Below are positions 10,411-21,494 of a stretch of DNA of 64,000 nt, one piece after another (positions within the stretch are counted from its first letter, which is position 1; every line of letters begins with the position of its first letter). Under the pieces are notes generated by a model. That model saw only the letters and a program-made list of their open reading frames with translations. It made no database searches and was not told the origin of the DNA. The translations under genes and the position numbers were made by a program. Source of the DNA: Clarireedia homoeocarpa (taxonomy: Eukaryota; Ascomycota; Leotiomycetes; Helotiales; Rutstroemiaceae); contig LNKV01000069.1 in NCBI GenBank assembly GCA_001465935.1, positions 1 through 64,000 on the forward strand, read 5' to 3'.

Positions 10411-12633
10411 TAAGAATAATTATTGAGAATAGTGTTACGTCGCTGCTTAGAAGTTGGCGAAGTTGTCTTGTCAGGTGACAAGGTAGTTCTAATATTTCGT
10501 TATCGGTTAAGCAACTTCAGTACTAAAGTACAACTCCGTCCCCACTAACAGTGCCTCAATGTACGTAATGGCTCTACCTGCAGCACGCAGGAAGTTGGAA
10601 CTTTGTGTGAGATACAAGAAACCTAGGGCAGTTTGATGATATTAGTGGATGCTCATTTGTCGACGGAGAGATGATAGAGGTTTGGGTTTCATCATTGTTG
10701 AAACAACTCTTTCTTACGCACTATCCCCCTATCCTTCCCACGAATACTGCGGGCATAAAGCATCTGCGCCACCTGGGGCCCATACCCGGCTCGCAAATCC
10801 TCCTCATCATCGTCATGGGTAAATTGCTGCGGTTATCCTAGGTTAATTTGGTTTTCCAGATTCGAGTGTCAGCAAAAGAATATGGCTGTTGTATGATGCC
10901 TGACCACTCATCACAGCCGATCTCTAATGCCATGCATCTCTTTCCTCCATCTGTACCCTCCGCCTGTGTTCATCACCAATATCCGCAGCATAGCATCTAA
11001 AATTACATGGATCACTTCCTCCTGGTCCCTACAAAATCTATTAATTGAGCCTATCATACCCCTTCAAATTGACTGCGCAATATTTTCTCCACCGCCCAGG
11101 CCACCAGCATGCACCTTTACAGTACATTGTACGGATCTTTTCCTCTCCAAACATCACTTGCTCACAGTCGCTCTCTCCCGTGCAGTTTTACCCGCGTAAC
11201 AATCTAGAAGTGCATATCACCATTCACTCGTTCGGCAATGAGTATCATAATGTTGAACGAATTTCGAAATATCCAGCTGAAGACACAGAAGTTGGGCTAG
11301 TTAACTATGCCGGAATGTCGAGGATGCTGTTACCCGCCACGCTGCCCCCACATCACGTAGTAAGGGTGCGAACATGTAGCTGACGCGCGAGCAGCCGAGG
11401 TCATATTGTACGAAGTATGCTGCACATTTATTGCACAGCCAGCCATCGGAAGCACAGCAGGAGAAGCTGAGGATATTTATACCACCATTTACAAGTTACC
11501 TGCGCAATATGTAGTGCAAAAAGCCTAAGTAAACAATCAGAAGTTGATGTAACAAAAGTAAAGGGAAAAGAAAAAGAAGGATAATAGTTAGTTTATACTT
11601 GTTAGATAAAATGACTTGATTGAACTATCTAAAACTATGGAAATGGGAGCCTTTTATAGGTATCCTCAGTAGCAATTTAGTAGACTCCTGTAGGTCTAGA
11701 ATCAAACAGCAAAATGAGCGTTTGTCTTATGAGCAAACGGGAATGAGCGTTTGTACGGGAATGAGCGTTTGTCTTTTACAATACTCCAATTGGATCCTAC
11801 TATTACAATACGATTGGACTTCTAAGACTCAGTGATCCTTTTACAATTTAGTACCGATTCTCATATAAACGCCTAGGGTTGTTTGAATTATTCGGAGATA
11901 AGAGTCAGCTGAGCGAACTCATATATACATGGTTGGCTACGACAATCATTCTTGTATAAGCGCGGAGAAAGGTCATAGGATTGAAAATCACAAATCGTTT
12001 ACCAAAAACGAATTTCGATGAAGAACTAAAAGACAACGAAAATCTATAGCTATATTTATAACTTGTTTATATACTTCTTTTCCCAATTGAAATAGGAGAG
12101 AATACTTTGATCCTTCCACACCAATATCAAACTTTCAAGTGGTTATCTCATCTTCGCCAGAAAGTATTCTAATACCCTATTCTCCAACCAGAAGAGTATA
12201 GCTGAATAGGATTATACTCTTAGCTAGGAAGCGGCTGAGACATATAGAATAGCTCCTAATATCGTAAAAACATATGTTAGTCTAATCATTGTGACGATTT
12301 AAAGCGGATTGGCACTAACCTCTATACTGAAACTAGAACCTTTTGTCCTATCTATCATGAAGAACGACTTGGTGCTCTCCTTTTCTTTCTCGTTGGCCTC
12401 CCGCCTCAGCTCTATCCAGTCTGTTAACTCACGTAAATGTAGTACTACGGGACCACTCCTAGTATCTATTCAGTCGATAATGAATTATAAAATTCAAGTA
12501 TTAACAAAATGAAAAGGAAACAAAAAAGAAAAGAAAAAACTTATTTTCCACTGTATTTCTACGAAATAATTAGCTTCAACTCTTTATTCTATGTTCTGTT
12601 GATCGAATGTAATATTTGTTTGACTAAAATAAT
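10411..12633. other. Gene-free region
   Basis: No convincing gene on either strand. The DNA becomes AT-rich after about 11500. A small repeat of the element gaatgagcgtttgt occurs three times around 11711-11772. The first few hundred bases are the kinase promoter side. Confidence 0.5.
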
Positions 12634-14016
12634 TCATATTGTAAATTTCAACAAATCTACTCTGTTTCTTTCCAAACTTGCCGCAGCACTAGAATTTGAC
12701 CCAATTGCTCCATCCAAACTCCCGGATTCTTCTTCCGTCTCAATATTCTGTCCGAATCCATCACTGTTGTTATGGATAACTAGCATTGCGCCCTCGGCCT
12801 CTTTGAATGCAGAAATATTATACTTCCATTCAGGACCTTTGAATAATTGAGCTTTATCCACAACATACACTCCCTTCTGCTTTTCCAAAGCTTTCGAAAC
12901 CAAACTCAAAACCCCTGGCTCAGCATAGTTATTGAAAGCAAAGATCTTGAGATTTTTGAATTGATTGAAGATTGAGAGATGTTTTAATCCCGCGATCACG
13001 AGCCGATTAAGAAGGGGGGCTTTGATTTCCAGGGCGAAAATTGATGCTGGGTCGTAGGTGTAAACGTAGCCTTGGGGACACAAAGCTTCCAGAGCTGAGA
13101 ATTCGTTGCGAGTCTGCTCGAGAGCAACGTTGAATAGAAGTTCGAGAGATACAACTTGTTTGTTGTAAAGTTTCGCATACTTTCTGAAGATTGCTTCGCT
13201 GATATTTTCATCGCCTAAGATCATATCCTCGAGGAAGTTCAGTGCTTTTGCGTAACTCATAGGGTTCTTAACAGAGCTTCTAGAAGGTAGTTTCCTATCC
13301 TTAACCAAGTGGAAAACCATGTGCTGGCGTAACGTTCCGTCGTACTCCGATCTCTTCGTCTCATCATGTTTCTCTTCCATAGCGAGAGGTTTCCACCCCT
13401 CCCGAGCGCCCAGATCCGCACCCAAAACTTCCTTACTGTCAAGCTTACAGACCTTCAACATAACTTCCACACCCTCGAAGTCCATATGAATACTTGCGCT
13501 CATAACAACTGTTCTCGTAAGCCTTACGCTTTGCTTAGGTTCCGCCTCTTTACCTCCGCTTTCCACATTGACATCTCCAAATAACACAACTCCATGCCCC
13601 CCGAATTCATTGCTATATCGATAGTCCCCTATCATCTCACATCTTGGAACTATAGGTGTCACAAACGTGTGCAACGCTCCTTCCATATTTGTTATTTCAT
13701 CTGGACCTTTTCCTTCAGAGTATCTATATCCCCCTTTCCCAACGAATTTCACGCCTAGTGCACTTTCTTTCTTACGACGCATGAGGAGAGATATCAATTT
13801 GGCGGGGACAAATGAGGAACATGATATCACAGGTGGGGATATCCCATCAGCGCTGGGATGTTCGAGATAGTAGGATCGGGGATCGGCAGTAGATGGGACG
13901 GAGGAAGGATGGATTTCATCGGAACGGCATTTCGTCCCTTTTGCGTTGAGAAGCGGGAGTTGGGAGGCTAACATAGTCTTGAATTTTTGGTTCATATTTA
14001 TGAATAGAAAGGACAC
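12634..14016 (-). CDS. Unrecognised 460-residue protein
   Basis: A single open frame of 460 residues with normal codon use and composition, so probably a real gene. No signal peptide or membrane segment. Visible features: a central segment FGGHGVVLFGDV near residue 138, a charged region KPLAMEEKHDETKRS, and a structured C-terminal half with LLFNVALEQTRNEFSALEAL, GYVYTYDPASIFALEI and GVYVVDKAQLFKGPEW, followed by AMLVIHNNSDGFGQNIETEE and an acidic/Ser tail. I do not recognise the family. The start at 14016 is the first ATG; others follow at codons 8 and 15. A solo LTR and the Vps62 pseudogene lie about 500 and 900 bases upstream, so this is accessory territory. Confidence 0.6.
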   Translation of the reverse strand: MSFLFINMNQKFKTMLASQLPLLNAKGTKCRSDEIHPSSVPSTADPRSYYLEHPSADGISPPVISCSSFVPAKLISLLMRRKKESALGVKFVGKGGYRYSEGKGPDEITNMEGALHTFVTPIVPRCEMIGDYRYSNEFGGHGVVLFGDVNVESGGKEAEPKQSVRLTRTVVMSASIHMDFEGVEVMLKVCKLDSKEVLGADLGAREGWKPLAMEEKHDETKRSEYDGTLRQHMVFHLVKDRKLPSRSSVKNPMSYAKALNFLEDMILGDENISEAIFRKYAKLYNKQVVSLELLFNVALEQTRNEFSALEALCPQGYVYTYDPASIFALEIKAPLLNRLVIAGLKHLSIFNQFKNLKIFAFNNYAEPGVLSLVSKALEKQKGVYVVDKAQLFKGPEWKYNISAFKEAEGAMLVIHNNSDGFGQNIETEEESGSLDGAIGSNSSAAASLERNRVDLLKFTI

Positions 14017-14159
14017 ACTTGTAGATAGAGCAGGATTCCTTCTTTCTTCTAATGAAAAGATAATAGTATAAAAAACAGTTGATAAATCTAAACAATATAA
14101 GAAGACGAGCTTGAGTTGGTCGCTGGGGCTCCCAACTCGCTCAGGAGGGTAAGGAGCGA

Positions 14160-14513
14160 CAGCTCCTTACCAAAACTGATTTCGAAGTCACATGGGCGGT
14201 TTTTTTCGAAGTCACATGGGGTGTGTTTTTTTCACAGGTGGTCCGGGCTTACGTCAATTTAATATAGATTAGAAGCTGAAAGCTGAAGCCTGGAAATTAT
14301 AATTATACACTTTGTTACGATAGGAAAACACCTCCTTCGGAACCAGTATTATTTTTATATTTATATTTGCTATATACTCATACTACTTTGAGTATCTAAG
14401 ATATTTAGAATTTAATAAATAAAGAATTACTTTTTAATGTTAGTAAAGAAGAGTTTATAATATACAAACTATTTAAAGAATATTTAAAAGAATAAAAAGT
14501 TAAATATATAAAA
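14160..14513. other. AT-rich spacer with a short direct repeat
   Basis: A direct repeat of cgaagtcacatggg occurs near 14192 and 14208, both followed by T runs. Bases 14340-14513 are strongly AT-rich, as in RIP-affected islands. No gene seen. Confidence 0.5.
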
Positions 14514-14704
14514 TGTGACGAATGCAACTTGGGTCGTACACGTAGTCAATAGTCAGCCTGAGTCATGCACTTCACTAAGGGTATCGCTAAGCTTAACCCC
14601 TCTGGTCCTATATAAGGCTTCTCTTCTTCTTCCTGTATATAACTTTAGTTCTGTAGTTCAATATTCTAAGGTTATTCAGCACTTTCATTAGTGGTTTCGT
14701 CACA
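14514..14704. mobile_element. Probable solo LTR, 191 bp
   Basis: Starts TGTGACGAA and ends TTTCGTCACA, so it has the TG...CA ends and the 8-9 bp terminal inverted repeat of a retrotransposon LTR. It contains a TATA-like cctatataagg at about 14607-14617 followed by pyrimidine-rich DNA, as in LTR promoters. No second copy or internal gag-pol sequence is visible in the window. The 5-bp flanks (taaaa and ttttg) are not a clean target-site duplication, so the insertion is old or the call is wrong. Confidence 0.6.
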
Positions 14705-14941
14705 TTTTGTGTTTTTTATTAGAGCCTTTGTTCACTAGTTAGTTTGCACTAGTAAATGTTCGGATATTCGAAAGTCAGCTTCCAGTTGCTGGAAGTATTG
14801 CCGAATTGTGGTCTTTCTCACATGCAAGGGTTGCACAAAATCTTCACAAAGTTGGAAGCATTGTCATTGCTACTCTTCTAATTGCAGACCAACGAAAAAT
14901 CCAATCTTGCTACTCTACCTCGTCAACATCCTTCCCATGAT

Positions 14942-16141
14942 CTACCTGAGAGGGATTCCGATAAGATGAATGTCCTCGTTAGCATTGAAGTTGATCTCTC
15001 TGAGAACGATAGACTCATCCGCGCGTGTGGCTTGAATCCAAATACGCTTTGTGAGAAAAATAGTAGCTTGGTATGCTGGAACAGTATATCCTTGTGTACG
15101 CGAAGTCTCCTCGTACTCGGTGAATAAGGAAGAAGTGGTCGAGGTAAACTGATAGTTGAGACTAATGTCCATACCAAAACCTTTGATACCAAACCCAGCA
15201 GAGATTGCGACTTCTGCCGAGTATGTTATCTCCTCCGAAAGTGTCTTACTGATACCTTTTGTAACTGTAACAGAGTCAGAAATTTCTCCTCCGCTGTTGT
15301 TGGTATGTACCGTGTGAATATACCAAGCAATCTTCCTGGTGAGACAGCAGAAGGGGTAGCTGATTGTTCTTAGGCTCGCTGAGTCGGTAGGAGGGAAGAA
15401 GACTGTGAAGGGGAGCGTGATATAATATTGATTGATACTATTGAATATATCACTACCCTTTGGGAGATTTTCCTTCGTGAACGATAGGGGCGGAGTAGCG
15501 AAGTCTTTAAAATTTTTCGGGTTCGGTAGAGCGAGAACTTGTACAAGACTATTGTTCGGTTCGGACTAATTGTTATTAGCACGGAAAGTATCTGCGGAGA
15601 TCAGTATATTTTCGCTCCCGTTCACACCAACAGAAGGGAGCCCAATATCCCACACAGAGCAATCTGACTTAGCTCCAGAATTTTTATTATCCTAAACTTT
15701 CGATCTGAAGTAGTTCGAGTCCCGAACCAAGTCAGAACGAACACACTAAACTCTGTTAGTGCTCGGCGTACTCCACGATCCTTGACATATATCTCCAAGT
15801 AAGACGTAACCACTCGGTGTTCTGGGCCTCCAGAAAGACCCGTTATGATCTCCTCCGCTCTTCTCGTCACGCCAGATTAGATCATATCCGGTGGGACTAG
15901 CAACTGCTGGTTTGCCTGTGGAATTCGGGTTGTTTCCAACGAGTAGTGCAGCCCACTTGCTATTTTTATCTCTATAGGAAGAGAACCCAAGAGATCCTAG
16001 AGCACGCAAATTTCCTTGAGGTTTCGGATGATAGAATTCATCGTCCCTCGAAGCTCCACTACCCTTATCGTTCCAGACCCAGTCTAAGCCTAAGGTCATA
16101 GTGACTCTAAGGTCACCATAGTCTTGTGTTTTGTTCGCCAT
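14942..16141 (-). pseudogene. Vps62-domain protein, possibly pore-forming; three in-frame stops
   Basis: One reading frame of about 400 codons runs from ATG at 16141 to a stop at 14942-14944, broken only by three TAG codons at 15746-15748, 15692-15694 and 15566-15568. The N-terminal half is the Vps62 domain type (VWNDKGSGASRD, DLIWRDEKSGG, GYVLLGDICQGSWSTPS, then CVRSDLV after the first stop). The C-terminal third (GISKTLSEEITYSAEVAISA, then Ser/Thr-rich alternating strands) looks like the amphipathic hairpins of aerolysin-type beta-pore proteins, which often accompany Vps62-like domains; that part is inference. Each stop can arise from one C-to-T change at a CpA dinucleotide on the plus strand, the preferred RIP target, with no frameshift. 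No signal peptide. As it stands the gene would make only a 131-residue fragment. Confidence 0.7.
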
Positions 16142-17938
16142 GATAGTTTGAAAAGGTGAAAGTTGTACGAGAAAGGTGTTTCGAGATTCTTCTGAGATTT
16201 GATGAAGAGCCGTGGGTGGAAGAGGAGATTGCAGTACTTATTATACCTATCTGTAGTTATTATAATTTTGGTCTTATGATTGATTGGATGCTTACGTAGC
16301 TTACAGGAGCGCTCTTCACGAGGACTTCATTGTGTTTATAACCGTGGCACAAGTTCACAGCCAACAAAGCAGTGCCACCGGTTAATCACGGTTGTGATGA
16401 AACATTAATCGTACTAACCTATTAACCCTCCAAAAATTATGCACCGCGATATCGCTATATGATGTGTCAATACATTACGGTGACGATCCATCTGGAACCT
16501 CCCATGTGCCTTCGTTTACCATATGTATATAGGAACCTCATATGCATATGGGAGGTCATGTGGGCATATAGGAGGGGTCTTTAATTTTAATTTTACGATA
16601 TGTATATGGTAAGGCCGCTTTCGCACGAAGCATTTAAGACATTGCCGGCGCCACCCAACCTCGCCGGCTGCGTATCGGAACCTCCCATATGCATATGGTA
16701 AACGAAGGTATATGGGAGGTTCCAGATCGAATATACAGTGTACTAGTATTCGAGCATAAGCCTTGGAAGCTGTGTAACCCCTCCGAAATTTTCGTTATAT
16801 AAGATATATCATAATCTCTTTCCGGCGGACCCATCGATCGATCGACCGACCAACTAAGTATTAGAACGCGATTGCATCAATTGGTTGTAGCCGCAGAACT
16901 GTAGGACTGCAGGACTGCAGTGAGTTTAAGCCTTGGACCTCACTCGGGAAATGATGCGCATATATCATTATGCAGTATGGAAATTTTCAGCTTCGATCGT
17001 CAAAGCCTCTCCGAAACGAAGCGAAAACGAAATGCATTGATATATATATTTTATTCTTGCCACGCACCGAAGGTGTTAGAAACAGCAATTGTGGGCTTGG
17101 ACTTGGAATATTGAGGTTAGTTACTAGTTTGAATGTGGATGCGCCTTTTACGTACCTCAGTAACTGGTACAGTAAATGCCGGCTTCAATGGACTGCGCCA
17201 GCTATGCAGTGAAACGCATCGCAAATGCGCGCAACTTACTTGTTATGTATACGTATCTGCACCTACCCCTTAATTTGACTTTACTGGCTATAGTCACTGA
17301 CTCTCACGTATTTTTAGCTCTAATAAAATGCATTATCGTGAACATCGACTTCCAACGCTAGCTTGCCCCTCAGGTATCTATATGTATCATTATACGTTAG
17401 CTTGGATATGTGTTCGACTCTCGTTGGATATATCGTGAGTTTTCTAAATAGATGGTTTTCTAGGCTTGTATCACTGGATGATCAGAAAGTTATCGTTTTC
17501 ATCAATCCAACAATAATCTCTACGATGATAAGTACATCTCGAGTCAGTCCTTGTAAGGTAGTACGGCAGTTGTGCTCATAATTGAGATCTAACCAACACT
17601 CTCTGTACCCTATGCGCGCTTTTCACTCCGGAGATAATCTGTCTGTATATTTTACATGTTGCCCAGTGCAAATGACGATCAATTATTGACATTCAATCCA
17701 GAGTTGTAGACAAAATAGACTTTATCTCTGCATCCGTCTATATATAGAGACTGTCTATATATACAGTTATATATATCCAAACCATAGTAAATAGTTTCCT
17801 TTTGTCTGAATATGATAGCGAATTAAGCAGTACAAGAAAGAGATTTGAAGTGCTCCTGTACTAATAAGATTGCTCTGAAGAGTACTATAGAGCTGTAAAT
17901 GTCAGAATGATGTTGTTCACTCGATTTTACACCCATAA
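16142..17938. other. Gene-free region with a MITE-like element
   Basis: No gene recognised. Holds the inverted-repeat element at 16491-16726 and then DNA with only short, unconvincing frames. The part just after 16141 is the upstream side of the Vps62 pseudogene. Confidence 0.5.
16491..16726. mobile_element. MITE-like element with 35-bp terminal inverted repeats
   Basis: The left arm 16491-16525 (tctggaacctcccatg...ccatatg) is repeated in inverse orientation at 16692-16726 with about three mismatches. Inside are further inverted copies of the gaacctcccatatgcatatgg module, so the whole 236 bp could fold back. There is no coding sequence. Size, arms and absence of coding match a miniature inverted-repeat element; the target-site duplication is unclear. 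Confidence 0.7.
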
Positions 17939-19207
17939 CTACGTGGCTCCTCCACAAGTGCCAGAATAGCAGTCATTATAGCCATTGAATCCTCCATTCC
18001 AGGTGTATTGAAGTGCACCTGTCCATGAATATGCCCCGCTCTCCTGGTCGCACAGGCAGGTGCGCCACCACTGACTATTCTGCGTATCGCTGGAAAGCTC
18101 ACTCGCGAGATGCCATGCGCCGTTGCTGTCTGGGTATTGGCCCCCAGCGTCGGCATCGTACTCCTCCCATTGAGACTCTGTCCCGTAGAAGTCCATCCCG
18201 TAGTACACCCCAGTAATGCCGTCTTCTGAAGTTGTGCTACCTCCTCCACATAACTCCTGGTTGTCGGCATAGATGTTACCACTGTCGTTACCATATCCTT
18301 CACAGTTTCCGCTATCGCGCTTGCTCGACTTCTTAGCTGTACCAAATGCATGGTGAGCAGCGAGACCTGCCGAACTCCCGGTGCTATTGACAAAGAACAT
18401 AGACACAGGTGAACCCAGTAATGTTCCGTTGATGGATCGCTGCACCAAAATAGGGTTTGAATCAGTGCTGTTGAGCACGTGAGCCATCGTGATGATTGTA
18501 TAGTTACGACCAACATCATGTAAGATGCTAGCATTCCCAGAGATGACGTTCTTGATCGTGTTGTTTGCCAGGTGAGGATGGAGAACTGACCAATCGTAGT
18601 AGCCAGATTCATTACCGCGTTGGAGAGATCTTCGACCAACATTGTCGACGACGTTGCCATAGTCACTGTAGAAGGGTAACAGTTGCAAGACTTCCTGATT
18701 CTGCTCATACGTCCCTTCGTTTCTGAAATCGTTCCATGCAGTGGCGAGGTCTTTGCGTCCGTCCCAGACAGAAAACATGGTCGAGATGATCCCAAACGAA
18801 TTGCAGGTCCATGAGACCCACGAGGGAGCACTAGTCCACCATCCAAGGGCTTGACACGCCAAATCACCGAGTTGGATACCAGACGTCCAGGACATTGGGT
18901 TGATAAAAACCTTGGTGGCCGCCCAGACGAATGACCACAGTCCTCGACGCTCCATATGTCGTTCGGCCGACGTAGTCTGGGCCTCAGGGTCTCTGCTGTA
19001 GGTTCCCAGCACGATAGCTTCCCCATCCTTCCCATGCACTGGGAGATAGCTATGCAGGTGTACGTGAAGTCCTTCTGGCAAGCCGAATTCACCACTTGAC
19101 AGGGCCTTGATTGGCTGGTCTAGCAGTTGAATAGACTGTGCGCAGACTCCATTGTAATTGAAGGCTGATAGCCATAAGATCGAGAACGCCAATAGAATAG
19201 CATGCAT
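17939..19207 (-). CDS. Secreted protein of unknown function, 422 residues
   Basis: Starts at ATG 19207 with MHAILLAFSILWLSAFNYNGVCAQS, a good signal peptide. The frame stays open to an upstream ATG at 19276, which would add a second hydrophobic stretch. The mature protein has a possible Kex2-type site after MERR (near residue 88), a Trp/Cys-rich segment (CQALGWWTSAPSWVSWTC), several N-glycosylation sequons (NES, NNT, NAS, NYT, NST, NGT) and a second dibasic KKSSKR before a Gly/Asp/Cys-rich C-terminal domain that begins DSGNCEGYGNDSG and ends in CYSGTCGG. Signal, dibasic sites and a Cys-rich tail are the plan of a processed secreted precursor, but I cannot assign a family. Intronless. Flanked on both sides by repeat-rich, gene-poor DNA. 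Confidence 0.7.
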   Translation of the reverse strand: MHAILLAFSILWLSAFNYNGVCAQSIQLLDQPIKALSSGEFGLPEGLHVHLHSYLPVHGKDGEAIVLGTYSRDPEAQTTSAERHMERRGLWSFVWAATKVFINPMSWTSGIQLGDLACQALGWWTSAPSWVSWTCNSFGIISTMFSVWDGRKDLATAWNDFRNEGTYEQNQEVLQLLPFYSDYGNVVDNVGRRSLQRGNESGYYDWSVLHPHLANNTIKNVISGNASILHDVGRNYTIITMAHVLNSTDSNPILVQRSINGTLLGSPVSMFFVNSTGSSAGLAAHHAFGTAKKSSKRDSGNCEGYGNDSGNIYADNQELCGGGSTTSEDGITGVYYGMDFYGTESQWEEYDADAGGQYPDSNGAWHLASELSSDTQNSQWWRTCLCDQESGAYSWTGALQYTWNGGFNGYNDCYSGTCGGAT

Positions 19208-20790
19208 TCTTGATACCGCCTTGGGAGACATAAGCACGATTAAAAAGAAGGCCGACAGCAGTGAAATGTATAGCAAAAGCGAGAAGGTTGAGCAGTGTTG
19301 GGCACACTATACGATATGCTGGTACTTCCGCTTTGGTCAGCATCCAAGAGTTTTCAGTTTATAAAAGGGATATATCAATGATATGTTGTAAACATTGCTA
19401 GCTGGACCGGGTGTTGACTTTTGCATGAGTAGCTGGAAACTCAGATGAGCTGGGAGATTTGGTCTCTTTTATCTAGTTCTTATAATGCGTTATTGTTCGG
19501 CAATCAGGTATATTATCGTGTAGTTATCATTCAAAAGTCAACACTTTCACTCGTAGAAAATATTAAAAGTTGTGTAGATAGGGTATAAAAGATAGGGTAT
19601 AAATGATCTACACTACTTCAGACTTGCAATTGTTGATAGTCATCAATAAAGCTGAATAATCGTCAGCTTACACTCTTTACAAGGATTTATTTCATAATAT
19701 CTTCTTTTTGTGATCATCGCTGTAAATAATAAATAGTCAGATATATACTTAAGTATTAAAATTTAGTATAGAAAACAAATAGCTACCAGATTCTTCACCT
19801 GTTATCCGCAGAGGCTCGGCAATATTTTTTCAGAGGCAATGCACGATCTGGTATCTCCGAATAGCCTACATTTATAATAGGCCTATAGGAGGTGCAGTCT
19901 CATAGGACGTACAAGGGGACTTCAACCTATCAGAGGGAGCTATCGCAAGTTGATGTTTCAGATGTACAGACTATTATAATTTCCTAATTAGTCAATAGTG
20001 AGGCTGTACTAAGCAGGCCGTGTACATGGATATCCGTAGTAGTACTACTCGATCAGAAGATGATCTGTAGATTAATCCGTAACGGATTGAATAATAGAGA
20101 AAGGAAAGCAAGCAGTAGGACTACGGAATATCCGGAAAGTACGAATTATCCAAGTATCTGGGTGGATTCTGGGCGGATTTCAAGGGTTAGGCTCTACTTT
20201 TCTGGCCGGATTTGAGGATACATTATTTTTCTATAATTTTAATCTTCAATAACCAATCTTTGTACTAATTATGCTAACTTATACTTGACTTATGTTTGAC
20301 TTATATAGACTTAGATGGATTATCTATAGATATCCATAGGTAATCTGCTAAGCTATAGATTGGATTGTGACATTGAAATAGGATCTATGGATTGCTATAT
20401 ACCTAGGGAACGGATCTGCTGTGCGGGTTGGATTGTGGATATATATGGACTCAGATAATTTCTGCGCAGCCTAGTACTGTGAGTAAAAATACGTCAACTA
20501 AGAAATAAAAGTCAGGACCACTTTTACTTGCTTGCTCTTGCTCTTGCTGTTACCCTAGTATTCCCTGTCTCTACCTATACTTCAACTCTTGCTAGCGCTT
20601 GAATCGTAGCAATTCTAGCTAGCTAATATAATGAAGATAAAGTAAAAGTAAAGTAACTACAGACTACAGAAACAGCGAATGTATTTGTGATGGGAAACAA
20701 TCCTATAATCTACGAAGCAAGTGGTAATTTCTGGCGTAATTGGTGGCGCCCGCGGGGTTAAGCGGCATAGCGTTCAATTATGCCCTTCCC

Positions 20791-20890
20791 ACAGACCTAT
20801 CGTAAAGGCATTTAAATCAATCATTACGATAGGTCTATGGCATGTACGATACACTTATATGGCTCCTATAGGCCTATCGTAAATGCAAGC
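20791..20890. repeat. Palindromic repeat cluster around cctatcgtaa
   Basis: agacctatcgtaa (20792-20804) is followed by its reverse complement ttacgataggtct (20824-20836), giving a hairpin with 13-bp arms. A third direct copy, ggcctatcgtaaatgc, lies at 20871-20886. Probably a fragment of a small inverted-repeat element. Confidence 0.6.
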
Positions 20891-20940
20891 AATTCGAAGG
20901 TACCAGATCTAGTCATGAAAGTTACCAACGACCTTCGATG

Positions 20941-21042
20941 CTGACAATAATGCCCACAACGGGCGGCTTCTCGTATTTGATTACAGCAGCACCCTGCAGC
21001 ACCCACAACGGGCGGCTTCTCGTATTTGCTTACAATTGTCAG
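20941..21042. repeat. 102-bp unit with CTGACAAT ends and internal direct repeat
   Basis: Begins ctgacaat and ends attgtcag (8-bp inverted ends). Inside, a 27-bp segment (cccacaacgggcggcttctc...) occurs twice, at 20953-20979 and 21002-21028. A diverged copy with the same lead-in (ctgacaac...cttctcgtatttg) is at 21569-21610, on the other side of the MITE-like element. Confidence 0.55.
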
Positions 21043-21060
21043 AAGTGCTTAGTCATCTTA

Positions 21061-21494
21061 GTGGTTCATCCACCAGTGGGTGTACTAACTCATTCAACAC
21101 TTCTTGAAAACACACCCAAATTTGAGCACTTTAGAAATTTATCAAAAAACCAATTATTGAGATTATGATTCAAATGTTGAATCAAATGATTTCTTACTCC
21201 GAGATAATCTCAGATAGCTTTCCTAAGATTTTTAACATTTTTATTGATAAAGTTATTTAAAGATGAAAATTTCACTCTAACAAAAAAAAGCTAAAATCTG
21301 TACTTTTGAGAGTTCAATTTCTAGAAAAAAGACGAAGACTCTCTAATGCTTAAATAAAAGATCATATAAGTTTGGAAGTATAATCTCAAAATCTCAGATT
21401 CTAATAAATATTTGAAGTTCTCAAATTTGGTGAGATTTTTGTGGTTATGACTCGGCTGTTGAATGAGTTAGTGCACCCACTGGTGATCAACCAC
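21061..21494. mobile_element. MITE-like element with 38-39 bp terminal inverted repeats
   Basis: The left arm 21061-21099 (gtggttcatccaccagtggg...) matches the reverse complement of the right arm 21457-21494 with about three differences and one indel. The 434-bp element is AT-rich inside and has no open frame of note. It lies between copies of the CTGACAA-type repeat, suggesting nested insertion. No clear target-site duplication. Confidence 0.72.

Noticed and set aside
17917..19095. 392-codon frame overlapping the secreted-protein gene
   Set aside because: Shadow frame in another register on the same strand, rich in Cys/Trp/Arg and without domain; the overlapping frame has a signal peptide and glycosylation sites.
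21061..21494. A coding transposase within the MITE-like element
   Set aside because: No frame of useful length and no DDE-type motif.
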